From: Kangiella sp.
GTDB lineage: Bacteria > Pseudomonadota > Gammaproteobacteria > Enterobacterales > Kangiellaceae
DNA: 15,276 nucleotides
Direction of reading: 5' to 3'
NCBI GenBank assembly: GCA_002733465.1
Contig: NVVT01000003.1
Location: 118,393 to 133,668 of the forward strand
In this document: piece after piece, positions 6,392 to 11,735 of the stretch
Position numbering within the stretch: position 1 is the stretch's first letter
Layout of the letters: every line of letters starts with the position of its first letter
The notes under the pieces: model-generated
Databases searched by the model: none
Seen by the model: the letters and a program-made list of their open reading frames with translations, nothing else
Told to the model about the DNA's origin: nothing
Program-made: the position numbers and the translations under genes

Positions 6392-6928
6392 TCACCAATT
6401 TTGTGCTTTCTTTTCATAGTCTACCACTCTAAAAATTGATGAATGGATTAAATCGCCTTCAGAATATATTTTTATTTTCCAATCTCCTGGTGTTGTTTCG
6501 TAAGGGAAGTCGAAGTAAAAGTCAAAAGTCCATCGGTAGCTTCCACTATGTCTATGAAGATCGATATCTCGCTTAATAGCCGAGCGCACTCCTCCTATTG
6601 GAAGCGTCATTTCCGGGTACGTTATTTGAAGACTAAATTTTTCTATATTTTTGGGGATGGATGAAAAATCCACTATTATGATAAAACCAGTACCTATTCT
6701 ATTTGGAATTCTCCATGTGTTTTTTTTTAATATATTAATTTCGAAATCAGTACCTGCCAAACCCGTTATTGCAGTATCGTCTTCGACGAACCTACCACCA
6801 GTTTTTTCGATATATCCATGCCAATACAAAGACGACTTCACAGGCGACTTTACAGAATTCAGCTTAATTATATTTGCGTTGGAGGAAAAAACAACTAACG
6901 CAAATACTATGGTTAAAAACCTACACAC
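6392..6928 (-). CDS. Secreted DUF3859-like protein
   Basis: The product is 178 residues. I choose the GTG at 6928 because AGAAGGGAG lies 9 bases upstream and the frame then opens with a proper signal peptide (CRFLTIVFALVVFSSNA). The longer GTG start at 6973 would put charged residues ahead of it. The mature sequence follows the DUF3859 layout: an early G-Y-I strand, NTWRIPNRIGTGF, a middle strand with ITYPEMTLP, then SYRWTFDFYFDFPYETTPGD and WKIKIYSEGDLIHSSIFRVVD, the PGDW-then-strand ending typical of that family. The function of DUF3859 is unknown. Its stop lies in a GTGACWGTCAC palindrome. This gene has no clear attC boundary on either side, unlike its neighbours. Confidence 0.7.
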   Translation of the reverse strand: MCRFLTIVFALVVFSSNANIIKLNSVKSPVKSSLYWHGYIEKTGGRFVEDDTAITGLAGTDFEINILKKNTWRIPNRIGTGFIIIVDFSSIPKNIEKFSLQITYPEMTLPIGGVRSAIKRDIDLHRHSGSYRWTFDFYFDFPYETTPGDWKIKIYSEGDLIHSSIFRVVDYEKKAQNW

Positions 6929-6970
6929 TATAGATGACTCCCTTCTTAAAGTTAATAAAAAAATAGCTGC

Positions 6971-7016
6971 CACAATTTTTTTACTGACTTTATCCTTTGT
7001 CAGATTTTCTATTGTG
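6971..7016 (-). repeat. Nested hairpin upstream of the DUF3859-like gene
   Basis: CACAAT pairs with ATTGTG (outer), then seven-base internal loops, then CTGAC pairs with GTCAG around a ten-base loop. The architecture copies the hairpins at 4155 and 6322 with a different sequence. No GTTRRRY or RYYYAAC boxes flank it. Confidence 0.45.
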
Positions 7017-7050
7017 TGACTTATTTCTGATTAAAAATTAATATTTTACA

Positions 7051-7070
7051 CCATAGTCACTTGTTAGGCC
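7051..7070 (-). other. attC left half (R''-L'') of the 7057-7416 cassette
   Basis: Minus strand: GGCCTAAC, AAGTG, ACTATGG. The R'' box lies inside the last codons of the gene. It is a 7/8 complement of GTTAGGTC at the 5' end of the same cassette (7426-7433). The expected right half is not next to it; the nearest good match is GTTAGGGC at 6322-6329, beyond the DUF3859-like gene. Confidence 0.6.
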
Positions 7071-7416
7071 CTTCAATCTTCGCCAATAGTATTATCTCTA
7101 AGTATTTTTCGAGACTCTTTTTTTCCTTCCAGCCATCATTGGAAATCACATCGATCTTAATCATCATTTTATTTCCTTTCCCCGCTATACTTTGATAGAA
7201 CACTGGCCGGTAGTAGAAACTAACCTGGTTATTAATAGCACTTGGAAATTTGGATGCGATGTCTTTTTTAAGCTTCCCAAAATCAAAAGAACTAAGCAGT
7301 TTTTGAGTTTCCTCCTGTCCATATTCTGGTGGTAATGTGACAGTCGGCCTTGAGTCAACGGAAACTTCACAAGAACTCAGTAACACAGTTAAGAATACAG
7401 CTAAAATTTTCTTCAT
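7057..7416 (-). CDS. Small lipoprotein, unrecognised cassette gene
   Basis: The product is 119 residues with the lipoprotein signal MKKILAVFLTVLLSSC (lipobox LSSC, Cys16). A disordered start (EVSVDSRPTVTLPPEYGQ) leads into a helix-rich region (ETQKLLSSFDFGKLKKDIAS) and then strands with Lys-rich turns (GKGNKMMIKIDVIS, KYLEIILLAKIEG). No family is recognised. The reading frame ends within the attC R'' box (CCT AAC), a common cassette arrangement. Confidence 0.8.
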   Translation of the reverse strand: MKKILAVFLTVLLSSCEVSVDSRPTVTLPPEYGQEETQKLLSSFDFGKLKKDIASKFPSAINNQVSFYYRPVFYQSIAGKGNKMMIKIDVISNDGWKEKKSLEKYLEIILLAKIEGPNK

Positions 7417-7426
7417 AATAATTTTG

Positions 7427-7486
7427 ACCTAACGCCTAATTGAGACGCGCGTTTCCTTGCGTCGTTTTTCCAATGTCATGTTAACT
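7427..7486 (-). other. attC site between the 7491-9287 block and the 7057-7416 cassette
   Basis: Minus strand: R'' AGTTAAC, spacer ATGAC, L'' ATTGGA, inner hairpin with GACGC pairing GCGTC, L' TCAAT, spacer TAGGC, R' GTTAGGT. L'' pairs with L' leaving one G unpaired in L''. Length is 60 bases. R'' and R' do not match each other well, which is expected when they come from two different cassettes. Confidence 0.85.
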
Positions 7487-7490
7487 ATAA

Positions 7491-7694
7491 TTACCATTGC
7501 ACAAAGAACACATCATCAGTTGAGCCCATCTCGCAGAACCAAACCTTAGGACTCTCGTCACTAGTTTCCGCATCAGTGTGATGGTCTTTAGAACATTTGG
7601 GATTAATACAGTGACTGTCACTTTTTTCTCTTGTCATTAATTGCTTCGCCCAAAATACAGAAACTAAAAAATTTACTAATGTGTAACTGTGCAT
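7491..7694 (-). CDS. Small Cys/His-containing ORF ending at the attC, unrecognised
   Basis: The frame gives 67 residues from ATG 7694, or 48 from the internal ATG at 7637. The longer form opens with a hydrophobic stretch (YTLVNFLVSVFW). The rest contains HCINPKCSKDHH, a later FCEMG, and ends DDVFFVQW; the spaced Cys/His could bind metal but match no ribbon family I know. The stop lies 4 bases before R'' of the attC, which is where a cassette gene should end, and the start is 17 bases after the Sel1 gene stop. Ribosome binding sites are poor for both starts. A real short gene and a chance frame are both possible. Confidence 0.4.
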   Translation of the reverse strand: MHSYTLVNFLVSVFWAKQLMTREKSDSHCINPKCSKDHHTDAETSDESPKVWFCEMGSTDDVFFVQW

Positions 7695-7711
7695 TGGGAC
7701 TTATTTATTCT

Positions 7712-8959
7712 TCACTTTTCGATTTGTTTAGATATATGATTTCCGGAAATTTCAATAGCTTTTGATTCTCCAATGTCAGTTTTAATATCTGCAAGAAAAA
7801 TAGGTGCTTGGATATTTAATTTTTTATTTTGCTTGATGTGAAAGAAATATTCTCTCCGTAAAACATTATAGCGGATATCATCAATCATAAATACACACCT
7901 TAGATCTACTCCAAACTGGTAAAATTCTCCACTTAAACTTTCCGGTTCTAATAAACGAGCGTAAAAAGTTTGTCGCGCTCTAAATAACAAAAGCGTATAT
8001 TTGAATGCTTTTCCGACTTCATACGTGCCATGCTCTAAATGACCAACAACCTCAACTAACCCTATTTCTTTTGGTACTTCAAACCTTTCTAGATCATCCT
8101 TTAATTTCTCACATGAATAGTGCCTTGAAACTATTTGGTTGACATCAATATTCGCCGCTTTCTTATACCAATTAATCGCTATATTTTTGGCTTTTTCAGT
8201 AACCAGGTTTTTTTCGTAAATTCGCCCTAGTAGTATTTGAGCTTTTTTATGCCCTTTGTTAGCAGCTTTTTCTAACCAGCTGATGCTAATATCAGTCTTG
8301 TTTTCGACTTCAAAGTCTTTTAAATATATTTGACCCAAGACATAAGCAGCATCAATGACACCTTGTTCTGCTGATTTTTCTAGCCATAGAATCGCCTTGC
8401 TTCTATCCTTTTCTACACCCCAGCCACCTCGATAAAAAATCCCTAACCTATATTGAGAATCAGCTTTACCTTGAATCGATGCTTTTTCGAACCATTTAAA
8501 ACTTGTGAACAAATTCACTGGAACCATAGTCCCTACTCTATATAGTTCGCCTAAAATATGTTGTGAATCTATATTTTTATTATTCGCAGCTACCTTGTAC
8601 CATTTAAGTGCTTTTTGCCTGTCTTCAGGTGTGCCCACTCCCTTATCGTACATTCTTGCTAATTGATATTGAGATTTAGCATGGTTTTGTTTCGCCGCTT
8701 TTTGAAACCATAAAAATGAGGAAATCAAGTTCTGTTCAACTACCTCACCTTCCATAAAAACTCTCCCAAGCATATACTGAGATTCAATATCACCAATGGT
8801 TCGAGCTTTAAGCTTCCATAGTTTAATAGCTTCAGAAAAAAGCTGCTTTTTATATAAATCCATACCTTCATCCAAAGGCGAGTTCCCCCTCCCCTCCATC
8901 GAATAAGAAATGACAAGGAACATTAAAAAACAACTGAAAATTGGAAATTTATAAATCAT
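7712..8959 (-). CDS. Secreted Sel1/TPR-repeat protein with C-terminal beta domain
   Basis: The product is 415 residues. An N-terminal signal-like segment (FPIFSCFLMFLVISYSMEG) is followed by six Sel1-like repeats of about 36 residues between roughly 57 and 275; typical units are SQYQLARMYDKGVGTPEDR + QKALKWYKVAANNKN and SQYRLGIFYRGGWGVEKDR + SKAILWLEKSAEQG. Residues from about 285 to 400 form a separate beta-rich domain (VVGHLEHGTYEVGKAFKYTL, RARQTFYARLLEPE). Sel1 repeats are protein-protein scaffolds; the partner is unknown. The start overlaps the upstream lipoprotein gene by 11 bases, indicating translational coupling. The closing stop precedes the small Cys/His frame and then an attC. Confidence 0.88.
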   Translation of the reverse strand: MIYKFPIFSCFLMFLVISYSMEGRGNSPLDEGMDLYKKQLFSEAIKLWKLKARTIGDIESQYMLGRVFMEGEVVEQNLISSFLWFQKAAKQNHAKSQYQLARMYDKGVGTPEDRQKALKWYKVAANNKNIDSQHILGELYRVGTMVPVNLFTSFKWFEKASIQGKADSQYRLGIFYRGGWGVEKDRSKAILWLEKSAEQGVIDAAYVLGQIYLKDFEVENKTDISISWLEKAANKGHKKAQILLGRIYEKNLVTEKAKNIAINWYKKAANIDVNQIVSRHYSCEKLKDDLERFEVPKEIGLVEVVGHLEHGTYEVGKAFKYTLLLFRARQTFYARLLEPESLSGEFYQFGVDLRCVFMIDDIRYNVLRREYFFHIKQNKKLNIQAPIFLADIKTDIGESKAIEISGNHISKQIEK

Positions 8960-9287
8960 TATTATCCCGATGTTTACCCAATTTTAATAACAACTCCGTC
9001 AAGATTAGTTCATTACGCTCATATTTTGATTGCAATACTCGCTTCCTTACTTGTTCCTTTGTGAATACATTAGAAATGCACTCAAAACGCTTTTTAGCTT
9101 GAAAAAGTTTATTTCTTTGAATAGAAATGCGCGCTTTATTTGTTTTATCTTGTTTTATTTTATCTAGCTTTACAAGCTGAAGTAAATGAATCAGCTCTGG
9201 AGAAGATGGTGTTTGATATGAGGTTTTACTCTTATTTGTTGACTGGCATCCAAAAAAAGAGGTGCATATAAAAAAAATAAAAAACAA
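8949..9287 (-). CDS. Short lipoprotein; native start apparently lost by a one-base deletion
   Basis: From the TTG at 9287 the product is 112 residues with a lipobox SFFGC (Cys14) but a signal peptide lacking its positive N-terminus. An ATG at 9304, with GGAAA 8 bases before it, is out of frame by one. If the A-run at 9296-9299 had five bases instead of four, translation would open MVKISKLFFIFF and then reach CTSFFGC, an ideal lipoprotein signal. So this is a recent frameshift, a slippage-controlled start, a sequence error, or a true TTG start. The mature part is Lys-rich and helical, likely coiled coil (about 30-105). It overlaps the Sel1 gene by 11 bases; together they may form an envelope complex. 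Confidence 0.65.
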   Translation of the reverse strand: MFFIFFICTSFFGCQSTNKSKTSYQTPSSPELIHLLQLVKLDKIKQDKTNKARISIQRNKLFQAKKRFECISNVFTKEQVRKRVLQSKYERNELILTELLLKLGKHRDNNDL

Positions 9288-9334
9288 CTTGCTGATTTTA
9301 CCATTAGAGTTTTCCAGTTTAAGACTGGTAATTT

Positions 9335-9371
9335 ATTATATAACCGAATCCTATCGTTATACTAACGATAG
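9335..9371 (-). promoter_or_regulatory. Probable promoter and palindromic operator of the lipoprotein-Sel1 operon
   Basis: A perfect -10 (TATAAT) is at 9335-9340 on the minus strand. Immediately upstream, 9351-9371 is a perfect 9-bp inverted repeat CTATCGTTA-GTA-TAACGATAG that covers the -35 position, where no good -35 hexamer is found. A protein-binding operator is more likely than a terminator since no T-run follows. The regulator is unknown. Confidence 0.5.
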
Positions 9372-9445
9372 CTCAAGCTAATTTCCTATCTAGATGAAAC
9401 TACTAGATATTTTGCATTTAGAAACATCTATCATCTTTTTGAAGC
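9372..9445. other. AT-rich spacer, nothing recognised
   Basis: No frame, promoter or repeat can be supported here. Together with 9476-9590 it makes up the untranslated gap between the cassette array and the tRNA gene. Confidence 0.4.
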
Positions 9446-9475
9446 AAAAAAACCGATACATCTGTATCGGTTTTT
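9446..9475 (-). terminator. Strong intrinsic terminator
   Basis: The stem AAAACCGATAC / GTATCGGTTTT has loop ATCT on the plus strand. Reading minus, GC-rich CCGATAC...GTATCGG is followed by seven T. It works in principle in both directions. It insulates the cassette array from tRNA transcription, or ends an unidentified short transcript from 9476-9590. Confidence 0.8.
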
Positions 9476-9591
9476 AAAATAAAGGCCTGGATAGGAATAA
9501 TTAAAGAACCAAAATTTAGCACCAGCCCGTTTTAGTGTTGCATTACAATAAAAGCTGGATATTATTAAACGGCATAGAACCTTATAGGCAT

Positions 9592-9632
9592 AAAAAAACC
9601 CGCTAAACCTACTTTTTAATAGGCTTGCGGGT
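9592..9632 (-). terminator. Intrinsic terminator of the tRNA-Asp gene
   Basis: Minus strand: ACCCGCAAGCCTA pairs with TAGGTTT-A-GCGGGT (13 bp with one G-T and one bulged A), followed by seven T. It begins 29 bases after the tRNA 3' end. Confidence 0.85.
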
Positions 9633-9660
9633 CTTTATTGTTCTTCCTTGAAACAAATAA

Positions 9661-9737
9661 TGGCGGAGTGGACGGGACTCGAACCCGCGACCCCCGGCGT
9701 GACAGGCCGGTATTCTAACCAACTGAACTACCACTCC
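9661..9737 (-). tRNA. tRNA-Asp (anticodon GTC)
   Basis: The gene is 77 bases including an encoded CCA. The acceptor stem GGAGTGG pairs with CCACTCC, the D-arm region reads GTAGTTCAGTTGGTTAGAAT, the anticodon loop is CCTGTCACG, and the T-arm has GGTTCGAGTCC. It differs from the E. coli tRNA-Asp at only a handful of positions. Confidence 0.98.
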
Positions 9738-9819
9738 GCACTGAGTGAAGCTTAAACTTTCGTTCGTAAAAAAGCTCGTTCAGATAAGCTCTTTTGCTTC
9801 CGCCTTTCAGCGAGGCGCA

Positions 9820-9848
9820 ATAATACGTAGGGAGGCTTTAGCTGTCAA
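9820..9848 (-). promoter_or_regulatory. Sigma-70 promoter of tRNA-Asp with GC-rich discriminator
   Basis: A consensus TTGACA (-35, 9843-9848), exactly 17 bases, then TATTAT (-10, 9820-9825), then TGCGCC. The GC-rich discriminator is the mark of stringently controlled stable-RNA promoters. Predicted transcript start is near 9813, giving a leader of about 75 bases before the mature tRNA. Confidence 0.88.
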
Positions 9849-9963
9849 CAACAATATGACAGGTTTTAAAAATTAATTTGTTTTCGATTAAAATTCACTC
9901 AAATTTATCAACATATTCACCTTTAAAGGGAAATAAATCACAAAACTTGAGCGATTTTAAATC

Positions 9964-10494
9964 TTATAACGAAGCCAACATTGTATCGACATCACTTACT
10001 GTAAATGGGTCTACAGGACTATTATCCATTAAACCGGGTTCTACAAATTGTGATTTGATTTCACCATCTACAACATGCATAGAATAGCGCCATGAGCGAT
10101 CACCAAAACCAAGGTTTTCTTTCTTAACTAACATGCCCATTAAACGAGTAAAATCACCGTTTCCGTCTGGTAACATTTTAACTTTTTCGATCCCAAGGTT
10201 CTTAGCCCATTGGAACATAGAGAAAGCATCGTTAACGCTGACACAATAAACTTCATCAATGCCCTTTGATTTTAATTCTTCATATTTACCTTCGTAACCT
10301 GGGAGATGAGTGCTTGAGCAAGTAGGTGTAAAAGCACCGGGTAAAGCAACAATAATAACGCTCTTACCGGAAAATATGTCATTGGTGCTGACATCTTTCC
10401 AACTAAATGGATTTTCGCCGTCGACGCTTTCATCACGTACTCGGGTTTTAAACGTAACTTGGGGGACTGTTAATTTGGGCATTGGATTAGTCAT
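9964..10494 (-). CDS. Peroxiredoxin, Prx5 family
   Basis: The product is 176 residues and cytoplasmic. The active-site motif PGAFTPTCSSTHLPGY places the peroxidatic Cys at residue 59 with Pro52 and Thr56 in their usual places; the conserved Arg falls in GDRSWRYSM. A second Cys (Cys84, VYCVSVND) may not be the resolving residue. The length is that of a free Prx5 without the glutaredoxin domain fused in some gammaproteobacteria, so it would need a separate thiol reductant. It reduces hydrogen peroxide and organic hydroperoxides. The ATG at 10494 has a weak AAAGAG site; the first ATG of two (Met1, Met5) is kept by length. Confidence 0.95.
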   Translation of the reverse strand: MTNPMPKLTVPQVTFKTRVRDESVDGENPFSWKDVSTNDIFSGKSVIIVALPGAFTPTCSSTHLPGYEGKYEELKSKGIDEVYCVSVNDAFSMFQWAKNLGIEKVKMLPDGNGDFTRLMGMLVKKENLGFGDRSWRYSMHVVDGEIKSQFVEPGLMDNSPVDPFTVSDVDTMLASL

Positions 10495-10531
10495 AGTATT
10501 GCTCTTTATTAATTAGGTTTGAAGAAACACT

Positions 10532-10561
10532 ATTCTAACGCCCTACTGTGAACAGGTACAA
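10532..10561 (-). promoter_or_regulatory. Candidate promoter of the peroxiredoxin gene
   Basis: TTGTAC (10556-10561), 18 bases, TAGAAT (10532-10537). The -35 is imperfect, as expected for an activator-dependent promoter, and it directly abuts the palindrome pair at 10560-10596. Confidence 0.5.
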
Positions 10562-10596
10562 TATATGAAATATTTATTTCTATAGTTTTAACCTAT
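10560..10596 (-). promoter_or_regulatory. OxyR-like operator upstream of the peroxiredoxin gene
   Basis: Minus strand 10596-10582 reads ATAGGTTAAAACTAT, an exact match to the OxyR half-element ATAGnTnnnAnCTAT. After the required 7-base gap comes a second, degenerate palindrome AATATTTCATATATT ending at the -35. Two palindromes 22 bases apart next to a weak -35 is OxyR tetramer geometry. Confidence 0.6.
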
Positions 10597-10622
10597 AACT
10601 AACGAGCTATCTACAACAAAAA

Positions 10623-11156
10623 TCAACTTTTCGTAAGTTTATTTCGATCCCGTTGAAATAAGCCCGAAATGACCGAAACCACCAAACCGATTACAAATAC
10701 CGTTACAAACATTAACAAAAAGTTAAGTGATGGGCTCATAAATAGTTCTTTTTGTTCTTCAAGTTCGGCGATTTTCTGATCAGCCAGTTGTTCAGAAATA
10801 CCACTGTTTCGAATATTAGTAATTGAATAGTCATAGTATTTTTGCATAAAATCTGGATCGATATACAGGACATAAATAACGTTATACAGGCCAAACATAA
10901 TTCCAGCGATTAAACTGATACCTGTTCCCAATAAAAAAATCTTTTTAAAGCCGATGACCACATCAGGATTAGCTTCTTGATATCTTTTTGTCGCAACAAA
11001 AATCATCATTAAAGAGAATATCATTGTGGAGTAACCAATGACTTCACCCATCGCAAAGGTTTCTTCTCCGTACCCCATAATTAAACCAGAAATAGATGGA
11101 ATTGCTACGATGATGGTACCGGCTATCAGACCATATTTAATAATGCTGTTCTTCAT
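10623..11156 (-). CDS. DUF4199 membrane protein
   Basis: The product is 177 residues. The ATG at 11156 is chosen because AGGAGAG lies 8 bases upstream; an in-frame ATG ten codons earlier has no such site and would add charged residues. Four hydrophobic helices (about 7-27, 36-55, 71-93, 139-165) and a long charged loop between helices three and four (DPDFMQKYYDYS, then IAELEEQKELFM) fit the DUF4199 family. The family has no known activity. DUF4199 genes commonly sit next to small LuxR-type regulators, as here. A palindrome and candidate promoter in the 130-base gap upstream suggest separate control. Confidence 0.8.
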   Translation of the reverse strand: MKNSIIKYGLIAGTIIVAIPSISGLIMGYGEETFAMGEVIGYSTMIFSLMMIFVATKRYQEANPDVVIGFKKIFLLGTGISLIAGIMFGLYNVIYVLYIDPDFMQKYYDYSITNIRNSGISEQLADQKIAELEEQKELFMSPSLNFLLMFVTVFVIGLVVSVISGLFQRDRNKLTKS

Positions 11157-11233
11157 TTGTATTGCTCTCCTACTTAAATTAATCATTAATTTATATGGTT
11201 AATTTGAAGTGTTAATGTATGTCAATACGGCGA

Positions 11234-11279
11234 ATTGTAAGAAATATCAATAGATTTAGCAATCACCCAATCGGGTGAT
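11234..11279 (-). promoter_or_regulatory. Candidate promoter with abutting palindromic operator for the DUF4199 gene
   Basis: On the minus strand ATCACCC-GATT-GGGTGAT (11262-11279, perfect 7-bp arms) leads into TTGCTA (-35, 11257-11262), 17 bases, TACAAT (-10, 11234-11239). The palindrome touches the -35, an activator position. The neighbouring LuxR protein is the obvious candidate ligand. There is no T-run, so it is not a standard terminator for the LuxR gene. Confidence 0.5.
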
Positions 11280-11286
11280 AGTAGAT

Positions 11287-11712
11287 TTAATGCACTATAT
11301 TCAGTAACTTAGCTTCCGCTAATGCTTCTGTTCGGTTATGGACATCTAATTTTGAGAAAACTTTACTAACATGGGTTTTAACTGTGTTTATTGAAATATT
11401 AAGACTTTGCGCTATTTCCTTATTCGCATAACCATGACATAAAAGTTGCATAACATCTTGCTCTCTTTTACTAAATTTTGACAACTCATCTAGATCAAGT
11501 GAGTACTTATTGTCTCCTTTACTTTTTGCTGTTGATGATTTAACTGTCCAATATTTAGCCAACATAAACCCTGATACAAGAAAAATAGTAGAAATAATCG
11601 CTATATAAATCTCTAAGGACAAATTGCTAGAAAAAAATTGAAATTCCAAGCTCTTAAAAACACCAAGGATAATAAAAAGTATTAAACCGTATTTAAGAAT
11701 TAGTTTCTTCAA
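11287..11712 (-). CDS. Membrane-anchored LuxR-type transcriptional regulator
   Basis: The product is 141 residues. Two membrane helices (about 6-22 and 33-53) carry a cytoplasmic linker and a C-terminal LuxR/GerE helix-turn-helix (about 78-140: SKREQDVMQLLCHGYANKEI, then NTVKTHVSKVFSKLDVHNRT). No receiver domain is present, so signal input is through the membrane part or a partner, possibly the DUF4199 protein downstream. The only usable start is TTG at 11712, since the frame is closed by TGA seven codons upstream. It follows the GST gene by 23 bases and is probably co-transcribed with it. Confidence 0.88.
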   Translation of the reverse strand: MKKLILKYGLILFIILGVFKSLEFQFFSSNLSLEIYIAIISTIFLVSGFMLAKYWTVKSSTAKSKGDNKYSLDLDELSKFSKREQDVMQLLCHGYANKEIAQSLNISINTVKTHVSKVFSKLDVHNRTEALAEAKLLNIVH

Positions 11713-11735
11713 AACAGGACTAAAATCTCATTTAA

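Larger units (their letters stand above)
1775..9287 (-). mobile_element. Integron cassette array without integrase (CALIN-like)
   Basis: All genes point the same way, most are short and unrecognised, and several gene ends abut a site with R''-spacer-L''-loop-L'-spacer-R' layout (3014-3072, 5155-5214, 5829-5933, 7427-7486). Each of these four has complementary L boxes with one unpaired base in L'', the known strand-selecting feature of attC. Five cassettes show agreement between their R'' box and their own 5' end: 7/7 (lipase cassette), 8/8 (3074 gene), 6/7 (4574 gene), 7/8 (5933 gene) and 7/8 (7057 gene). Cassette orientation places attI and intI to the right, but only terminators, a tRNA and core genes are there. 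The right-hand boundary, beyond the Sel1 operon, is not resolved. Confidence 0.78.

Noticed and set aside
7057..7416. Toxin or antitoxin of a TA pair, common in integron arrays
   Set aside because: The product has a lipoprotein signal and no partner frame overlaps it; no TA motif is visible in any cassette.
3014..7486. CRISPR-like array of short repeats
   Set aside because: The palindromes differ in sequence, are spaced by whole genes and abut stop codons, which fits attC sites, not CRISPR repeats.
9661..9737. tRNA-Asp 3' end as the attachment site of a genomic island covering the array
   Set aside because: The array does lie downstream of the tRNA 3' end, but I see no direct repeat of that end elsewhere in the window, the tRNA terminator is intact, and no tyrosine integrase is present.
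11262..11279. Intrinsic terminator of the LuxR gene
   Set aside because: The 7-bp stem is not followed by a T-run on the minus strand; its position at a -35 favours an operator.
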